A DNA stretch of 64,000 bases from Hirsutella rhossiliensis (GCF_020360975.1 NW_025408667.1:7626001-7690000), one strand, 5' to 3'; shown: positions 1 to 14,673, counted from the stretch's first letter. The notes: generated by a model from the letters alone, not told the origin. Numbers and translations are program-made.

Positions 1-3000
1 CTGCTGGCTTTGACGAACGCCGACGATCGTTGCCTCCAAGGCGGACGGACCGTCAGCCGCAGGAGCTGGGGGGAACAGTGTACTCCATGCTACTTGGTAG
101 CTTTGCATTGAGATGGAGGATGCTTACTTGGGGAATAGGTCTGGCGCTCTCACCACCTGTGGCGTGGCCATGCTGTTGGTCCTTTCTCGTCACGTCCGGC
201 TTGGGCACAGACTGAGATTTGAGTTTACAACAGCACATCCAGGGCAAGACATGGCGAGCTCGGCACAAGAATCCCGTGGCGATCACCAACCGTCGTCGGA
301 GCCCACCCCTGCCCCCGGGATATCTGGCACGCGAGATATCGCGATTAGAGCGCGCAGCGTGCAGCTCCTAGACCACGCGCCATGACGATGATGTGCCGGC
401 CGACTGCCTCTTTGTCATGAGAGGGGGGTCTCCAGTAGCGTTTATGACTGTGCAGATGGTGCGGCAACCATAGTGCTCGACGATGGCATCTCGTTGCTTT
501 TTACCGGGGGAGGGGAAGGGGGAGCTTTCGCTCTTCTTTTTTGCAATCCTTCATCTTTGGCGCCATTTCGACTAAAAGCCGACGGACTGGGCGTCGGCGG
601 GCGAGTGCATCTCGATGAAGCCACGGGAGCCAACGTCGGGCGTGGCTTGCGCTATCGCGAACCGTCTCGCGCGCCGTCCGGGCGAGAAGCAAACACACGG
701 GGGCACGAAACGAAAGCATAAGCTACGTAATGCACAAGGAAGAAGACGCGGTTGAAAATGTGCATGGGGATGTCGACCAGCACGTACAGTACAGTGGTCT
801 TGCCTGCTTGCAATAGCTCAAGGGGGAGGAGATGCAAGATGAACCCAAGAGAAACACGACGAAAAAGCAACGATGCATATTATGTACATAGGGGGGGGGG
901 ACATGAAAAAGAAACAAGGCGCAGAGGAAAGCCGGCCAAGAAGAGGCTAGAGGGAAGGAAACAAGACGAAGGGAGAGAAGAGAAACCGGGCCTTGGGGAC
1001 TTCATCAGCGGCAGTGCGTGCGTGCTCCCCCCCCTTGCTGGCCGGTTATGCAAGCTGTCAAGTGCGTACATGGATATCCATAGGCCCTCGTTTGCTGTCC
1101 TGCCAAGTGTACACGGGCGTCCGCCTCGCGGGATATATACTGCACCCACGGCGGAGAGAGAAAAGAGCGAATAGCAGTATACCACGCACTGCGATGGAGC
1201 AGTGCCATACTCGGACCCAGCCATTCGTCCATTCGTCCAGAACGAGCCCCCCCCCCCCCCTGTAGTTCGAGGCCTCTGGTGGGAAAGGAAGCGGCACATC
1301 TGGTCCCGAACACAGGGGGGGCCGGCAGCGGAGGGAAGGGGGGTGACGCGGCTGTGCTGCGGTGCGAGGTCTTTGACAGGCGGACTGAGCATGGGACAGG
1401 CAAGCTGGCAGGCAGGCAGACTGATGGGGACGAGCTTTGAACGGATCCAGGGAAACAAAGATGAATAATAAAACGGTCTCTTGACCAGGGGTTTTAGCCG
1501 GCCCCCCTGATCTGCATCCAGCCCATCCATCTTACATGCTTGCTATTGCTCTGTGCCGTTTCAGATTCCAACGCGTCTCTTGTTCATCTTATTTGGCCCT
1601 CGGCAAGCCCGTTTGTCCCTATATTTTCGCTCCTGCACGAGTATTTACGACATATATGTAGATATAGATCCACGCTGTGTCCGAAATCGCATCCCAAGAA
1701 TGGGCCCTGTTGCTGTAGACGCCTTCCTTTTTTCCTTCCTTCTTTTATAGAAACCGCATCTCTACTGTCTTACCCTTTAGTAGTAGCCTTGACTCTGCTG
1801 GACAACAGTCCGCCTCAGCCCCGGGGATCGTGGACGGAGCTCCCCGGCCACACGGATTACGCCCTCGCCCCCAGCACCAGCGCCGTCGCGCCAGGGCACC
1901 TGCTTTGGTCCCCCGCGAGACCGCGCCTGGCAGCGGATCACGGACCCGGCTTCCCTGTCGTTTCCTACTTTTCCTCCTATCTCTGTGGGCTTCTTTTTTT
2001 TTTGCTTTGCCCCTCCCCCTCCCCCTTCTTGTTTTGTTTTGTTTTGCTGCCCCGTCGACGCCATTCGTGATTTAATGCGTGTTCACAAGGATGACTTACA
2101 TGCGTAGGATAGACGTACATGACGGCAGACTTGAGCACGTGTGGACATGGTAGTCTCCTCCCCCCCTTTTCTTTTGCTTTCTTGCTTCTTCATTTTGTTC
2201 CTTCGTGTTCTTTCCTTGGCCTCTCGGCCGAGTGCTGGACCTATCGAAGACACATACACATACCCGAACGCACGGAATGGATGCCTTGAGCTGGCGGAGT
2301 CTTGGCATGTCAACGGAGCCAACGGCAGAGTTCATTGCGTCTCGAACCTTTCTCTCCAAGAAGCATGGGAGCTTAGCCTGAGCCTCTCTCACTCAGAGAC
2401 GGGTAGGCTAAACTGGTAGTCAGAAAAGAAGCAAAAATAGAACAAAGTACGGGAGCCCTAAATGACGAGAGCAGATCAAACCACCTCACCGGGCAGTGCC
2501 CCGGTTGCCCCCTCTCTCCTCCCACCCCCTGTGGCCATATTGTTTGTGCAACTAACTAGCCGTCTTCTCTCCGCCTTGTACTCCTCGGTGTGGGTATCCA
2601 GGGCCTGACGGGGTCGTCTAGCCGGCAGACCATATGCTAAGTTATCTGTCAGTTACAAGGACCGCCTGCCATGCAGGATCCAGCCCAGCGGCCTGGGTGC
2701 TGGCGTCGTCCATCGTCCATGCACATGCAGCATTCCCGTCCCCGTCTCCAGCTCCGTATCCAATATCCCCACGCGAGTCGAGCCAGTCGCTTGCCCACTC
2801 GCCTGGGACGAATCCCCTCCTCTCCCTTTTGTTTCTTCTCCCCGGCCGGGGGAGGGGAGACCCCTGGTGGTCTCAACTCCAACTGTCTCTCAGGCTTTCC
2901 TACTCGTCGACGCTAACAATGGATCGAGTTACGACAACGGGACAGCCCTGGAGGCCCCCCCGCCCGCCCTCCTTACCATCCCACCTTTGCCGTCTGCTTA

Positions 3001-3792
3001 CCCATGAGTTACACACTCAGCACTATTCCCCAACCTTGTGTACCACGAGCATGAGCCGGGCCAGGCGCCCCATTTCCCCCAGAGGGTCCGGCGTCTCATG
3101 CGTCGCCTGTCTGCCCTGTCAAAAGCTGCAAGCCACTGGGGCCCCCGCCCCATCGGGAGCAGCCCCAGATCGCCGTCTACTGGCCCCGTCCAGGTCTCGG
3201 CGGCATGAGCATCTGTAGATGGAAAGGTTCTCGGCGCAAACATCGGCTAAGACGAGGAGGGGCTGGCTCCGGGAAAGCGCTGTGCCATAAAGCCCGACGC
3301 CTATCCCGTTCCTGAAGCCGTTCCCAGGTCCTTCCCTGCTCCGGTTCTCCTCCTTTCTTCTGCCACTTCTCATCCTTCAGCCACTCGACAGCAACTCGGG
3401 TATGATTCACTAGGCGAGGAAGCGGCACTACTCGTCCTCCAGTCCACACCTACATCTACGTTCCCTAGCCTCGCCCCGGCTTGAAGCGTCTCGTCCGGCC
3501 TAACCGGGAAAGACTCCTCGTACCGCCGGCTTGTGCCAGTTCGTCGAGCCCGTCCTTCTCTATACCGCGAGCCGACGCTTCGCCTTGGTCTTTGACGACG
3601 TGGTCTTTGTGTCCCTGGCATTCTGATGTTCCTATCCTGGTGATAGCTCATCGCCGCTTCATACGCCTCGACCAGACCACAGCTGTGCTGCCTCAAGGGG
3701 CGGTCAAGGCCACTTGGCAGGCGGCATCAGCTCTGAAAGACAAACCCCTAGGCGATTGTTCCCAGCACCATCCTACTCCTCCCTTCTATACC
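1..3792. other. Intergenic region and probable long leader of the first zinc-finger gene
   Basis: No convincing gene is seen. Open frames here are short, overlap on both strands and show no recognisable domain. The stretch contains poly-G (about 890-900) and poly-C (about 1250-1260) runs and T-rich tracts. From about 2490 it becomes pyrimidine-rich, which in filamentous fungi often marks promoter and 5' leader sequence. It probably holds the promoter and a long 5' UTR of the gene that starts at 3793. This is inference. Confidence 0.5.
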
Positions 3793-5575
3793 ATGTCTGG
3801 AGCCTCGAGCCCGGTGTCCATGATGACGCCCGAGTCGGAGAATGGCAGCCTCGCGCCCTCGTCGCCCCGTTTGGAAAGCCAAGACAGCCGCATCATCATC
3901 CGCCGCCTGCTGTTGAGATATGGCCGCCATGAGATCGAGAGACTGCTCGAGGAAGAAAGCTGCGAGCCCTCTTTGTGTAAGTTTGATTGGAAGATGATGG
4001 CCTTGCGTCTCGGAGGCCGTGATCCAGGAGCAAGAAGGAGAGAAGGGAAAAAGACTGACGTTTGTGGATCTGACAGACGGCCATCAGCCTTCCTCTCTCG
4101 CCTATGAAGGCAACTTTGCCCCAGTCGTGTCTGAAAACATCCCCCCTGGCATGGCGAACACGGCCGCCAGCGTCGTGAGCTATCCCGGCGTGTCGTCCGG
4201 GCCGCGCCAGCGGGTCTTTTCCGGCCTCGCGGGAGGCCCGGGCCCGCTCTTCTCCGTTGCTGCCGGAGGCTCGAGGCCGAGCGGGCGCCTGTCGTCGTCG
4301 TCGTCGTACAGGATGGACTACGCGTGCGGATTCTGCGCCGAGATCGGCATCACCAAGACGTGCACACGCCGCAACGACCTGCGGCGGCACATCGACCAGT
4401 TCCACAACACAAACGCCCAGTGGCTCTGCCAGCATCCCGGCTGCCGCATGGCCTTTGACTGGCAGACGGCCTACCAGATCCACCTGCGCAACGAGCACGG
4501 CGGCTCGCAGATGCGCATGGAGGAGGCCAAGGTGGTCCTGTGCCCCCAGACCGTCTTTGCCTGCGGCCACGAGGGCTGCCACCACGTCCTCGAGGCCGCC
4601 AACGACTCGACCGCCCCGGCCACCTGGAAGGCCTACACGGCCCACCTCATCAAGCACTGCGAGGAGGGACGCGCCGGCAGCGCCGGCAGCTGGGACTACT
4701 CGCACCGGATGCGGAACCTGCTGAACCAGTCCCGCGTCGCCGCCGCCTGGAAGAGCTCCGGGGCCGAAGAGGCTGGGCCGGCCCCGCTCCGGTGGGACCC
4801 CGGCGCGAGCCGGACTCTGCGCAAGCTGCTCGAGACGAGGCACCTCGACAACCTGCCGCGGCTCCTCGGGCTCGTTGTCCTCCTGGGCTCCCCGGGGCCC
4901 GACGCGCCCAAGCATATTCACGCAAAACTCGACCTCGACCTGCCCGTCAAGAAGCTCTGTCCCGCGGCCGCCATCAAGCACGAGATGCGCAACAGCCCGC
5001 CGCCGCACCCCGAGACTCTGCCGCGACAGGGGCTTGGCTTGGACGCCGCCGACCTGTACAAGATGTCGGGGACGGAGATGTCGCCCTACCACGGCGTGGC
5101 CGACAGTCCCCGACCCCATCCGACCCCCAGCATGCCGTTCCGGACCTCGGCGGGACCCGATGCTTACAGTGTATGCAATAATGACGACCAAGATCACTCC
5201 AAGAACAGCGGCGGAAACGACGGGCACGCAGTTGACACGCCCATGACCCCCCCGCAAGGATTCTACGGCATGCTCGCCCCGCCTGTCTACCCGCAACAGT
5301 ATGTCGCCTTCCGGCCGCCGACGGGCCCGGGTCGTCCCGCAGACTCGTGCGCCGTGCCGCCCTCTCACCCCGTTGCGACGGAGCAGAGCATCGTCCTGGG
5401 CGGCGGCGCCGCGGCGGCCATTCCTAGGGCCCACCACCATGACGGCTGGGCCGAAGTGTACGGCTCGACCGGTCTTCAGAGCCCGGCATTGACGGACGCC
5501 TACTACGACGTGGGCAGTCCCATGGCGTCGGGCCACCAGAACATGCTTGGGACGTATGTTCCTCCGCCTTCTTGA
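3793..5575 (+). CDS. C2H2 zinc-finger protein, probable transcription regulator (paralog A)
   Basis: Two exons, 3793-3976 and 4077-5575, give 560 aa. The 100-nt intron has a GTAAGT donor, a CAG acceptor and a CTGAC-type branch site, and splits a codon after its first base. The N-terminus carries a short helix-like segment with RLLLRYG. Zinc-binding motifs start near residue 143: CxxC with HxxxxH, a canonical C-x4-C-x12-H-x4-H finger (WLCQHPGC to HLRNEH), then a third C-x4-C/H segment. A conserved block follows with WDP...L..LLE.RHL, and the last ~200 residues are low-complexity and Pro/Gly/His-rich, as in nuclear regulators. It is paralogous to the gene at 14850-16689. The target genes are unknown. 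The start is chosen because this ATG opens exon 1 and the paralog has the same layout. Confidence 0.85.
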
Positions 5576-6760
5576 CGGCTTGTGCCCTGGATGGACAAGT
5601 ATATGCATATACGTGTATATACAAATTCTATATGGCATCTCGTCCGACGTTCACTTATGCCACGAATACACACGACGAGCTGGACTTGAATGGCATCGTA
5701 TGCGTTGAAGAGACACACGAGTTGAGTAATTCCACACTGTCGTCCGATGGAGGGTTCCTCGAGAGACGCACGCACCCGGCAACGGGCTGGAGAGACTACC
5801 GTAGGAGGACCGGGGTGGTGGGCGACTACTTGACAAGTTGCCTGGGCTTGGACTTGGGAGAGGGCGGAAAAGCTACCAATCATGGTTGAAAGTTGGCAGA
5901 GAGGGCCGGCGTTGGTCATGATACCTTTTTGGCGGCAAGGGGGGGACCATCCTTGTTCCGTAGCAGCAGACGTCTTCTTAATCTCTGAAAGAAAGAGGGG
6001 GGAGACAACATGGCCTTGATGCAGGCAAGATGTCAAGGTGATCACTTTTCCTCCTTAGCGTTGGCAAGCACCAGCCTCTCCGGCAAGGGGGCTTGGAGGA
6101 GGGTGAGGAGGAGGAGGAAAGCTGAGACACCATTATACTGGCCTTGCATACATGGACGGGCCAGGATCCAGCTTACCAATATCTCCACGTGTGAGCACTT
6201 GCTTTTGCCTCCACCACCGGAGTAAAACGGCTTGTCGTACAAGACTGATGCGAGACACTGCCACACGTGGCAGGGCCAGGCCCGAGAGTCCTGACGCGAG
6301 GCGCCACGGCGATTCCAGACGGACGGCCCTTGCGTCGGGACCTGTGAGCGGGCCCCCTATCCTACCCGAACCCGACAGCAGTCGAGGAGGAGCCGTCGTG
6401 TTCTCGTTTGGACATCGGGAGAGTGAAGTCAGGGGGTGGACTGGAAGGAGGAAGCGTAAAGGGTCTCCATTCCTGGTGAAGAAGCGCGAACGATCCGGGG
6501 CAGCGGCTTTCTCGGGAACTGTGCTTGGCATCGGGTGGCAACGAACGGGGGCTGGACTCGATGGCGAAGCTCGGCTGAACCCCTGTCGCCACTCCTGTCC
6601 AACCCCAGGCGAAGGGCGTCTGGCCGGTGAAGGGGGAACAACAGCCATAGATTGACGAGCCCTTCCGTAATGGCTGCAAAGAACGGCTGAGGGATTCGAC
6701 TGATTTGCGACGGCGGGGAGGGGGAAGGGGGCGCCGCTACGCTAGGCAAGGACCGAGCGG

Positions 6761-6808
6761 GATGGGCGTAGGGATGGGCGTAGGGATGGGCGTAGGGATG
6801 GGCGTAGG
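6761..6808. repeat. 12-bp G-rich minisatellite, four units
   Basis: Four perfect copies of gatgggcgtagg lie in tandem, followed by a degenerate fifth. The G-rich strand has regularly spaced GGG runs and could form a quadruplex-like structure (inference). Confidence 0.9.
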
Positions 6809-9800
6809 TATGGGGGTGACGGGCGATGGGTGATGGGTGCTTACTGAGATGATGGCTCCCCCCGACTCCAGTCGTTCAGGGAACTGGATGGCAAGGCCAC
6901 ATCGACTGCGTCGAGACCAGTCTGGCCATGGCTGTGTTGCTAGGGGATGTGGTTGGGAGTTACAGTACATAAGAAGGGAGGGGGAGAGCCATGTCGGTCC
7001 CGAGCCAGTCCATCCGCTGACTTGCAGGGCTTCAAGTGTTTGAAGATTGCCGAGACAACGGACTCGTCGAGTAGAACTCGCCTCGGACTGGGTGGGCTTG
7101 AAACTCGATCCTACGTTTCATCTTTGCCCGTCGACGTGAGCCCATCCGGGGACCAGACGTCCAAGACTGCCTGAGAGAAAACCAGTCGCCGAAGTGTACG
7201 CTTTGAAAGTCGTAGTCCCCAGAAGCCGCAGCAGCCCGGCAGATGATCTTCCCCCCCTCCTTCTCATATAAATCAAACATGCCGCCGACGCCATCAAAGC
7301 AGCTCCTGGCCGGGCCGGGATCCAGCGTCAGGCTGCTGCAGCCCAGTTGAACCCAGCCCTGAATAAACCCACGCCCTTCCCAAAACCGCCACGCTTTCCT
7401 TTTAACATGTCCTCTGAACCACCTCCCTACCAGTTCGCTCCGGGCCAGCCGCTTGCCGCGCGTAAAGGCAGCCGCTTTCCCTCGGCCCTCGAGTTCCGGC
7501 CCCGAGCGGCGAAGGGGGACATCCCTGTATGTGTAAGTGTTGGAGTCAGCTATCGCGCTGGCCTGCCAAGCTTGGAGCCGCAATGTTTTTTTCTTTTTCG
7601 TGGAGGTCCGGCTCGCCACCGCTGATACTGACATGTCTACTGCAACCGGGCTCGACTATTTGTTTTGCCACTATCCGGCCTCTGTCTAAGTCCCCGGCTG
7701 GTTTGACGGGTTGTGATACAAGTGGGCTGCCAACGCATAGTCCTTGGGCCGAAACGTCAAGCTACAGCGCTCATTCGGCTGCTGCAGCGTTACTATGCTC
7801 CAAAACACACGATGAAGGAACACGTCGTACGCATTGCATCAAGCTGACCCCAGCTCTTACGTCACGCTTGACCTACAAGGGCGTCGAGCAGCATGTACAT
7901 GTAGATGGACCAAATGTTGGCTTCAGTCGGATGGAGAATGATACTGTCGGAGCCGAGAAAGGACTTATACTACGCGTTAATAACACCTCCACGGGGGTGC
8001 CCCTATTTTGCCTGGTGTAGCGGTATTTTATCAGCTTGACAGCTACTATGAAAACTCCAGCGGCTGGCTTGGGCCAATATCATCACACTTTTGTATGCTT
8101 CTTCGGAAGAGGTTTTGCGTGCTACAATCCACAAAACCGGGCTCGGAAGCATGCCCATACCAGACACGGCGAATTCAAATCTTGAAATTCAGTGTAACAG
8201 CCTGGGACATGCGCATAGGATTCGGCTTGTGCCATCGGCCATGTTTGGGCAACTCTTCTTATACCTTGTTACACTGTCTCTAGTCACCAAGTCTCATTGT
8301 TGTCGCTCTGTCAACGCTTGATGTTGAAGGAATGAGGACGAACGCACTTCTTTAGCCCTGCTATGGGCCCCTAAGACACGTCCAAGTAGATTCAAGCGGA
8401 CAGGTGAAAGTTTTCCTGCTCCAAGGTCTGATTTCAAACAACTGAGGAGGGGAGACAATGTAGCACTAATATGCCCTCGACGACAAGTCAGTCCCTGCAC
8501 TCGATCGGCCAAATGCCCAATTCGGTGCAATAGCAGTCAGCAGGATCAAACTCCTGGTCGTTTCAAGCTGACGCAGAATCTTGGTCATGCCCGTCAGTGC
8601 ATGCGTAGATGCCATATACGGGAGAGGGACGGATGATCTGGCACTGCATCCGGTGCGTCATCGAATCCTTCGACTCTTCCAGCCTGTTGATATACGGATC
8701 CAATCTATTGGCAAATAGTGCCATCGTACGGAGAATATGTGCATGCAGAACCATGGGACGAAAATACTGGCTCGGAATAGCCTTGGTGGGGGCCATTTCC
8801 GCATGCTGGTCGAGTCTGACGAGACCGGCAAGGAGTCAGGGTCAGGCAGTTATCTGATCTGTTGGTTTCGATCAAGCCGATACAAGCCAATGACATCGTG
8901 AGGTCTTTCGGAATAAGTTGTCGTCGAGTATCGGTGCCTGATGTGAAGAACTTGAGCACATGTACGCATACGAGTGGAACGGAATAAGGTGAATGGGGTC
9001 AAGAGAAAGTCCCTGTCTTCTGGGTAACTACGACCTTGATCAGGGCCGTAGATGCAAGAGCAGAGGAACAAGTTGGGGCACTGGAGATGAAAAGAACCAA
9101 GCAGGAAAGATGAAATGAGTTTCTGCATTGAGGCTATCGTGGGGAGTGGCCATGCGAGCAAGGGATGGACTCCGTTTCTCAGATGGCCGATATTTGCGAT
9201 CCATAGACAGCCTACTTATGCGCCAGGACAGATATCTTCATTGTGCAGGGTATAGTCACAGTGGGTTGAAGCGGAGAGGAATCACGCCCAGCCACCGGCC
9301 GGGGATCACGGCGGCGCCGGGGCTCGGAGCGGAGCACCAGAGTGGTGCGCACCCGGGACGAAAGCCGTTGGAAGGGCAAGGCACGCCCTCATATAACGAT
9401 TGCGCCGTTTCCATTACTCCGTGCCCATGGTGGCAATGGAAGATAACCGAGGAGAATCTACTGCGTTTCGCCATCGACGCGATCATCCCCCGGACTCTTC
9501 GTAAGATTTGAAATCCCTGCCAGGGGCTTGTTTGATCCCTCTGGCTGACGTCTAATGGAATGGTTAGCCAGGAAGAAATCAAAGTAGCCCCCCTGGGAAG
9601 ACTCCAGGCTCAAGGATTCTCGAAGGTGTCACTGCTGAAGGGATTGACATTGTGCACCGACGAGTGGGAGGTATATGCGGAGGTGACGGGGCCAGGGGTG
9701 CTTCGGACAGCAAACAATGGAGACACATGATTCAAAAACCAACTTGCAAGCAACCCGGCCGTGCTTTTTCGAGTCATATGCTTCGTGCTCGGCTCTTCAA

Positions 9801-12800
9801 GACAAAGTGGCGTCTGTCACGTCGCACGGCGTCGGAGGTCGAATCACCATGTTGGCAACGCCACAAGGTCGTGCTGGCAGTGGCGAAATCGAACCCTTGG
9901 CGAGCTGAACGAAAGCTGGAACTACCAACGAGGACGTGTAGGGACACTTGTGTCTCTCGCAGCCCCTGTCCCCCGCGTTCCAGGAACAAGTTGCTGCCCT
10001 GGTCACGGACGGCGGATCGGTAAGATGGAGCGAGAGAAGGCAAGAAAGCAAGGAATTCAGGGTTCAGGTAGGGGAGTCCCAGCAGCCACTTTTCAGTGCT
10101 GTCTGAGATAACTTAAGTTGCATGACACTTGGAGGTGGTAGGGGGCTGCCTCTCTTTCAAATCGCGTTTCTACCCAGAGTCTGGGCAAGAGGAAGACAGA
10201 CTTGGCACACATATCGATCTCGTCGAGCATGTGGGCATTGATGGAATCTCAGAGCTCGACCATATCCGGTGCCGTGCTCTCTTCTTGGACCGACGGCTTT
10301 CACCGGCGCAAGGACGCCACCAAGCCCGGCCGGCTGGGCAAGTGCTCAATACCAGATGGACGACAAGAGATTCTACCGGCACCGCCATCGGCTATGAGGC
10401 GCCGGCAATCAGAGCGGCTATCCAAATAGCCTTTGGGCACAGTGGATTGAATCTTGGCGGCAATCTCATCTATACGCCGAATTAGCCAGATGAAGAAATT
10501 CTCCAAAGCCGTTGAGCCGGGCGCTGGAACCTTGTTTTCAAGCCTGCGGACATGGGCATGAAGACGGCGCCTGGTGTCATTTATACACCCACATTGGCAT
10601 GAAGTTGCTGTGTTGTCCGCGGCTCTGCTCATAACCGAGACAGGCCAAAGGTTAAACGCTGGGTCTAGCAGGCACAGGAACTATGGTATGGGATTTCCTG
10701 GCGAGTCTCATGCATCGGCCTGCCCATTGACGACTTATTTCCGGGCCTTGCGAGGTTGACAGCCTGACAAGGCTTTGAAGCAAACTTGGGTGTTTAGGAT
10801 GATAATAGTAATGAGGGTAATAATAGAAAAGTTCAAACTAGATGAAAATACGGTGAGTATGGGTGGCCAATCTCAAACTCGTCCCCACACTCCACCCTCG
10901 TCCCCTTTGGGCAGCGATGGTAGGTAGTCTGAGACTGAGGCTGCTCAAAATCGCAGCTTCGATGACAGGGGACTGAGACGCGGTGTCAATCTCAGACGAC
11001 AGGCGAGTGCAGAAGCCAAGGAGCCCAGCGCTGCAAGAGGAGAGAGACACGGTGAGACAGCCCAAGGGGGTGCGCGTGGGCGAGGAATACGAAGGACTGC
11101 GTCTGGAAGGATGGCGTGGGTGGGCAACGAGACATGATGCCAGTCGGAGGGCCCGGAGAGACTGGCTTGTACGACGCTTCTAGAAAGGCAGAAGGAGGAG
11201 ACTCCCGGGAGCCACGTGGCATGGGCGGTGACGGTCGTGATTTGCTGTCGTCGCCGAGTGGTGTCGCCGTTATGTTGCATCCATGGTGTAATTGTATGCG
11301 ACGGTTGGTTAGCAGCGCATGCAGGCAAAACCGGTGTGTCTGCCAACCTGCCTTGCTACCTACAGCACATGTGCGTCCCTCCATAGACAGTCGCATATAT
11401 ACCCTCATACAGACGGGGCGGGCGTCTCACGTCATGCGGCCAGCGAGGGAGGGTCAGACTGTGTGTCGGCGTCGGTGCTGGCCTCTTGAGCAGGCGTCGG
11501 CCAACAGGGTAAAGCGTGAGCCAGCGCTTGGGACGAAAAGGCTTCATGACAGGGAAGGCGACAAGCTGAGACGATGATGATATGAAAGGGGCCTTTGGAT
11601 GGCAGTGTCGTCCGTCGTCGTCGCCGCCGTCGTCGCCGCCGCCGTCGTCGTGGTCAATGGGGCGAGGCACAGAGCCGGCCGGCGGCCTCTCGCGCGCGCC
11701 TTCTTTCTTGCCTTGCTCGACATAATGCGAACATAATGCGGGGGGGGGTTCGGAAGAGGAGACTTCTCTCCATAGCCACGCTGCTGGACCATGGCAATGC
11801 ATGCATGCGTCCCGATGGGGTGTCTGGTCCGCAGAGGAGGAAGCTTGGTGTGGAACACACACATCCCGAAATTGACACCTGTACTCCGTACTCCATACGT
11901 ATGCAAATGTTAGTATGCATGAAATGAGGTACTGCATACCAGCACCGTACCCTGCGGGCAGAATGACATATGCAGATAAAGAGTCCATGCGGCTTTGCTC
12001 GCTGGTGCTGGCGAGGGACAGGATATGCACCCAAAGCACCGTCCTGTGTCGGCAGAGGGAGATGATGGAAGGTATCGGCGCATAGTTAGCGGTTGTGCAC
12101 AAGCGGCCATTGACAAGTATCTCCCCGAATAGAAATCCTTGCTCTGCTGGGATTAAAATAGGAGCCCAGGGTTCTCCAACCGGGGTGGCCCTTACGCCTT
12201 ACCCTCGCTGTCCATCAAACTCCGCGATCTGGCGGGAAACAGAAAGAAAGGTCCACGGACGGGGTTCCCAGTCGCCAAAGGGGAGAGATGGTATTAAGGA
12301 CGGGAGGGTGACGAGAGTTTGGTTTCTGCCCTGCGCTTGAACCCGTTGATGACGACGATAGCGCTTGGTATATTGTGGTCTTTTTCCGAGCTGACTCGTT
12401 TAATCCTCTGGTTTCCCGCCGGAATACCGCTGAAATGCCGCTGAAATGCCTCTGCACAAGTCTGGATGGATGCAAGGTATCTGTACCTGCGAGTCTGGGG
12501 CTGGCATTGCTAGTTCCGACCGGTCAGATAGTATTACCCGCCTACCTTACAGAAGTATTAGCACGCAGATTTGACCAGGGCCCATGCATCAGTCTGCATG
12601 TATTTTTAGGTAGGATCCCCCCCCCGCAGATGGCAATTCTTGCCGAGCACTCGGCCAGTATAGTACGCACTGTGCATGCCACAGCAGTGGGTTTGTTGAA
12701 CACCAGTAACACCAATGACACCAATGACAGCACGGGCCGTCCGGCGGGATAACTCCCCGTGCGGTGTCCTGTATTGAACACTGTGTGAGCGGCGAGCACT

Positions 12801-14673
12801 GCAGCGCAGGTGACTCTCGCTGCTGGGGATTGCCTCCGGCCGCTGTACCGGTACGGACTCCATCTTGTCCAACCCTCTCCCCATCTCTCCCCCCTCTCTC
12901 TCCCATCGTCTCCGATTTTCCTCCCCCTCCCTCGTCCTGGAAGCCTCCTCCCCCACGATGCCGCGCAACCATGGCGGCTGGCGGGAACATGTTCGTCCTG
13001 TCCTTGCTCGCTCGTCGTCTACCGAGGACTGGCAGCAGCGCTCGCCCGTGGGTGCGGTCCCGTGTCAGGTGGGATGGGTGGGCCTCGTCGTCCCGTCATC
13101 TTACCCTTCATCGCAAGCCATGCTCGCTTGGGCTGCTTCCCGCCCCCACCGCCACCCGCATTGGACGACAATGGCCAGGCACATGCAGACTCTGGCCGTC
13201 GGCGAATCACCGTGCACCAGCGTCCTATGCGCATTGTGCCACTCGAGGCGACAGAGCCGCCCAATCAGCCCCCGTCCCGTCTCTGCCTGCTGCTGCCGCT
13301 GCCGCTGCCGCCTCCGCCTTGCCGCGTCCTTGGTCTGTTGCATCTCGGACCCAAGCCCAATATTTCCAAGGAATCCTTCGCGGCCTCGTCTCTTCCGTCG
13401 AGCCCACGTCATTCAACCTCGCCCCAGCCATCCATCCGAAAAAAGAAAACCTGGCTTCAGGCCTTTCCTCTTCCGCACTCGGCCTGGCAGACTGTGTCTG
13501 TGCCTGGTGGGGTGGAGGGGGTGAATCAATGTCCCTGTGTGTCCGGCTGCCCCTCTTCTCCCGCTTCTCCCGTGTGCCGGCATCACGACAGACTTGACAG
13601 CCTTTTTCTAGAAGGACGGCAGAAGCTCGAGGCTTCCCCACCGTCTACGACGAAGAGGGAAAAAACCAAGGCTGGCCCTCGACTGCAGGGGCATCTGCGC
13701 AGGGATGGACAAACAGCTAATCTGCGAGCCAGGTCATACGACGGCTCGCGACGCCCCCTGGTTGGCTCTCGGGGACTCCAGACGGCGACCACGGAGGGCC
13801 CATTCTTGGTCGACGCCAAGCTGCTATCAGGCATGGGGTGCCCCGCCAGGGCGTTTCAGAATCCGCTGGGTCCATGGTCAGAAGTGGCGCTGTTCCTGAA
13901 ACGGCCGCTTCTGTTTGGCTGTCGATGTGTCTTCGCGGCAGGGATCCTGCTGATGGACCATGGCCGGCAGACACACAATGTCGACAGCACCACCACACGC
14001 AACGAGCCGGGGTCCGGGAGAAAAAAAAGAAAAGAGGATAAAAGCAGGCGAGCCAAAAGAGAGGGGGGGCCGGAATCCCATCTCCCCCCCGTCCAGCCTG
14101 TGGGGGCAGCCGATGAAGAAAAGCAAAGGCCTCCCGCCCGCTTCTGTTCCTCGTTACGTGCCCATGTATTCTCTACAGCCCGTCTCGCTCTGGGCGTGAT
14201 CCGAAACCTTCTAGAAGCTCAACATCCCCGGTTCTTTTCTTTTTTACCGCCCCCGTCTCCTTGTCCTTGTCCTGGCTGGCCCGTGTCGCCTTCCCCCGTC
14301 CATATCTCTCTCGTGTGAGCTCGACGAACGGCTGGCTTTTGCGCAAACGCCGCCGAGCTTAACCCCGGGCCCTGCCTGCTCCTCACCCTGCAGCCAGCTC
14401 TATCGACAAGCAACTGACTCTCCCGTCCACATCCGCTTGCACGATCCCTCGATACGCACTCGACTCCGTCTTGTTCCCTCGCTACTTTCCGCTTCATTGC
14501 GCAACCGCGCGCGCGTGCAAGGCCTTGACACGCCCAGCGCTGGCCCGCTTCTGAGCCGGCTCTGGTCAGACTCGCGAGGCCTGGACATGAGGAGGAGGAA
14601 AGGCCTGGCCGCGTTATTTAATCCATATCCACCAACCGGCTACCATCGCTACTACGACGAGACTGGCGGCTAA

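Noticed and set aside
3896..5638. 580-aa minus-strand open frame opposite zinc-finger paralog A
   Set aside because: It lies antisense to a gene with clear fingers and a conserved splice. Its residues are Arg/Gly/Ala-rich without motifs: a GC-content shadow.
8294..10632. Cluster of short minus-strand frames that could be a decayed regulator gene
   Set aside because: Some pieces looked vaguely like fungal regulator segments, but no motif, zinc cluster or consistent splicing could be shown, so no gene or pseudogene is called.
12810..14318. 502-aa plus-strand open frame
   Set aside because: Composition follows the C/T-rich leader (Pro/Ser/Leu runs), no domain, no start context, and overlapping frames on both strands.
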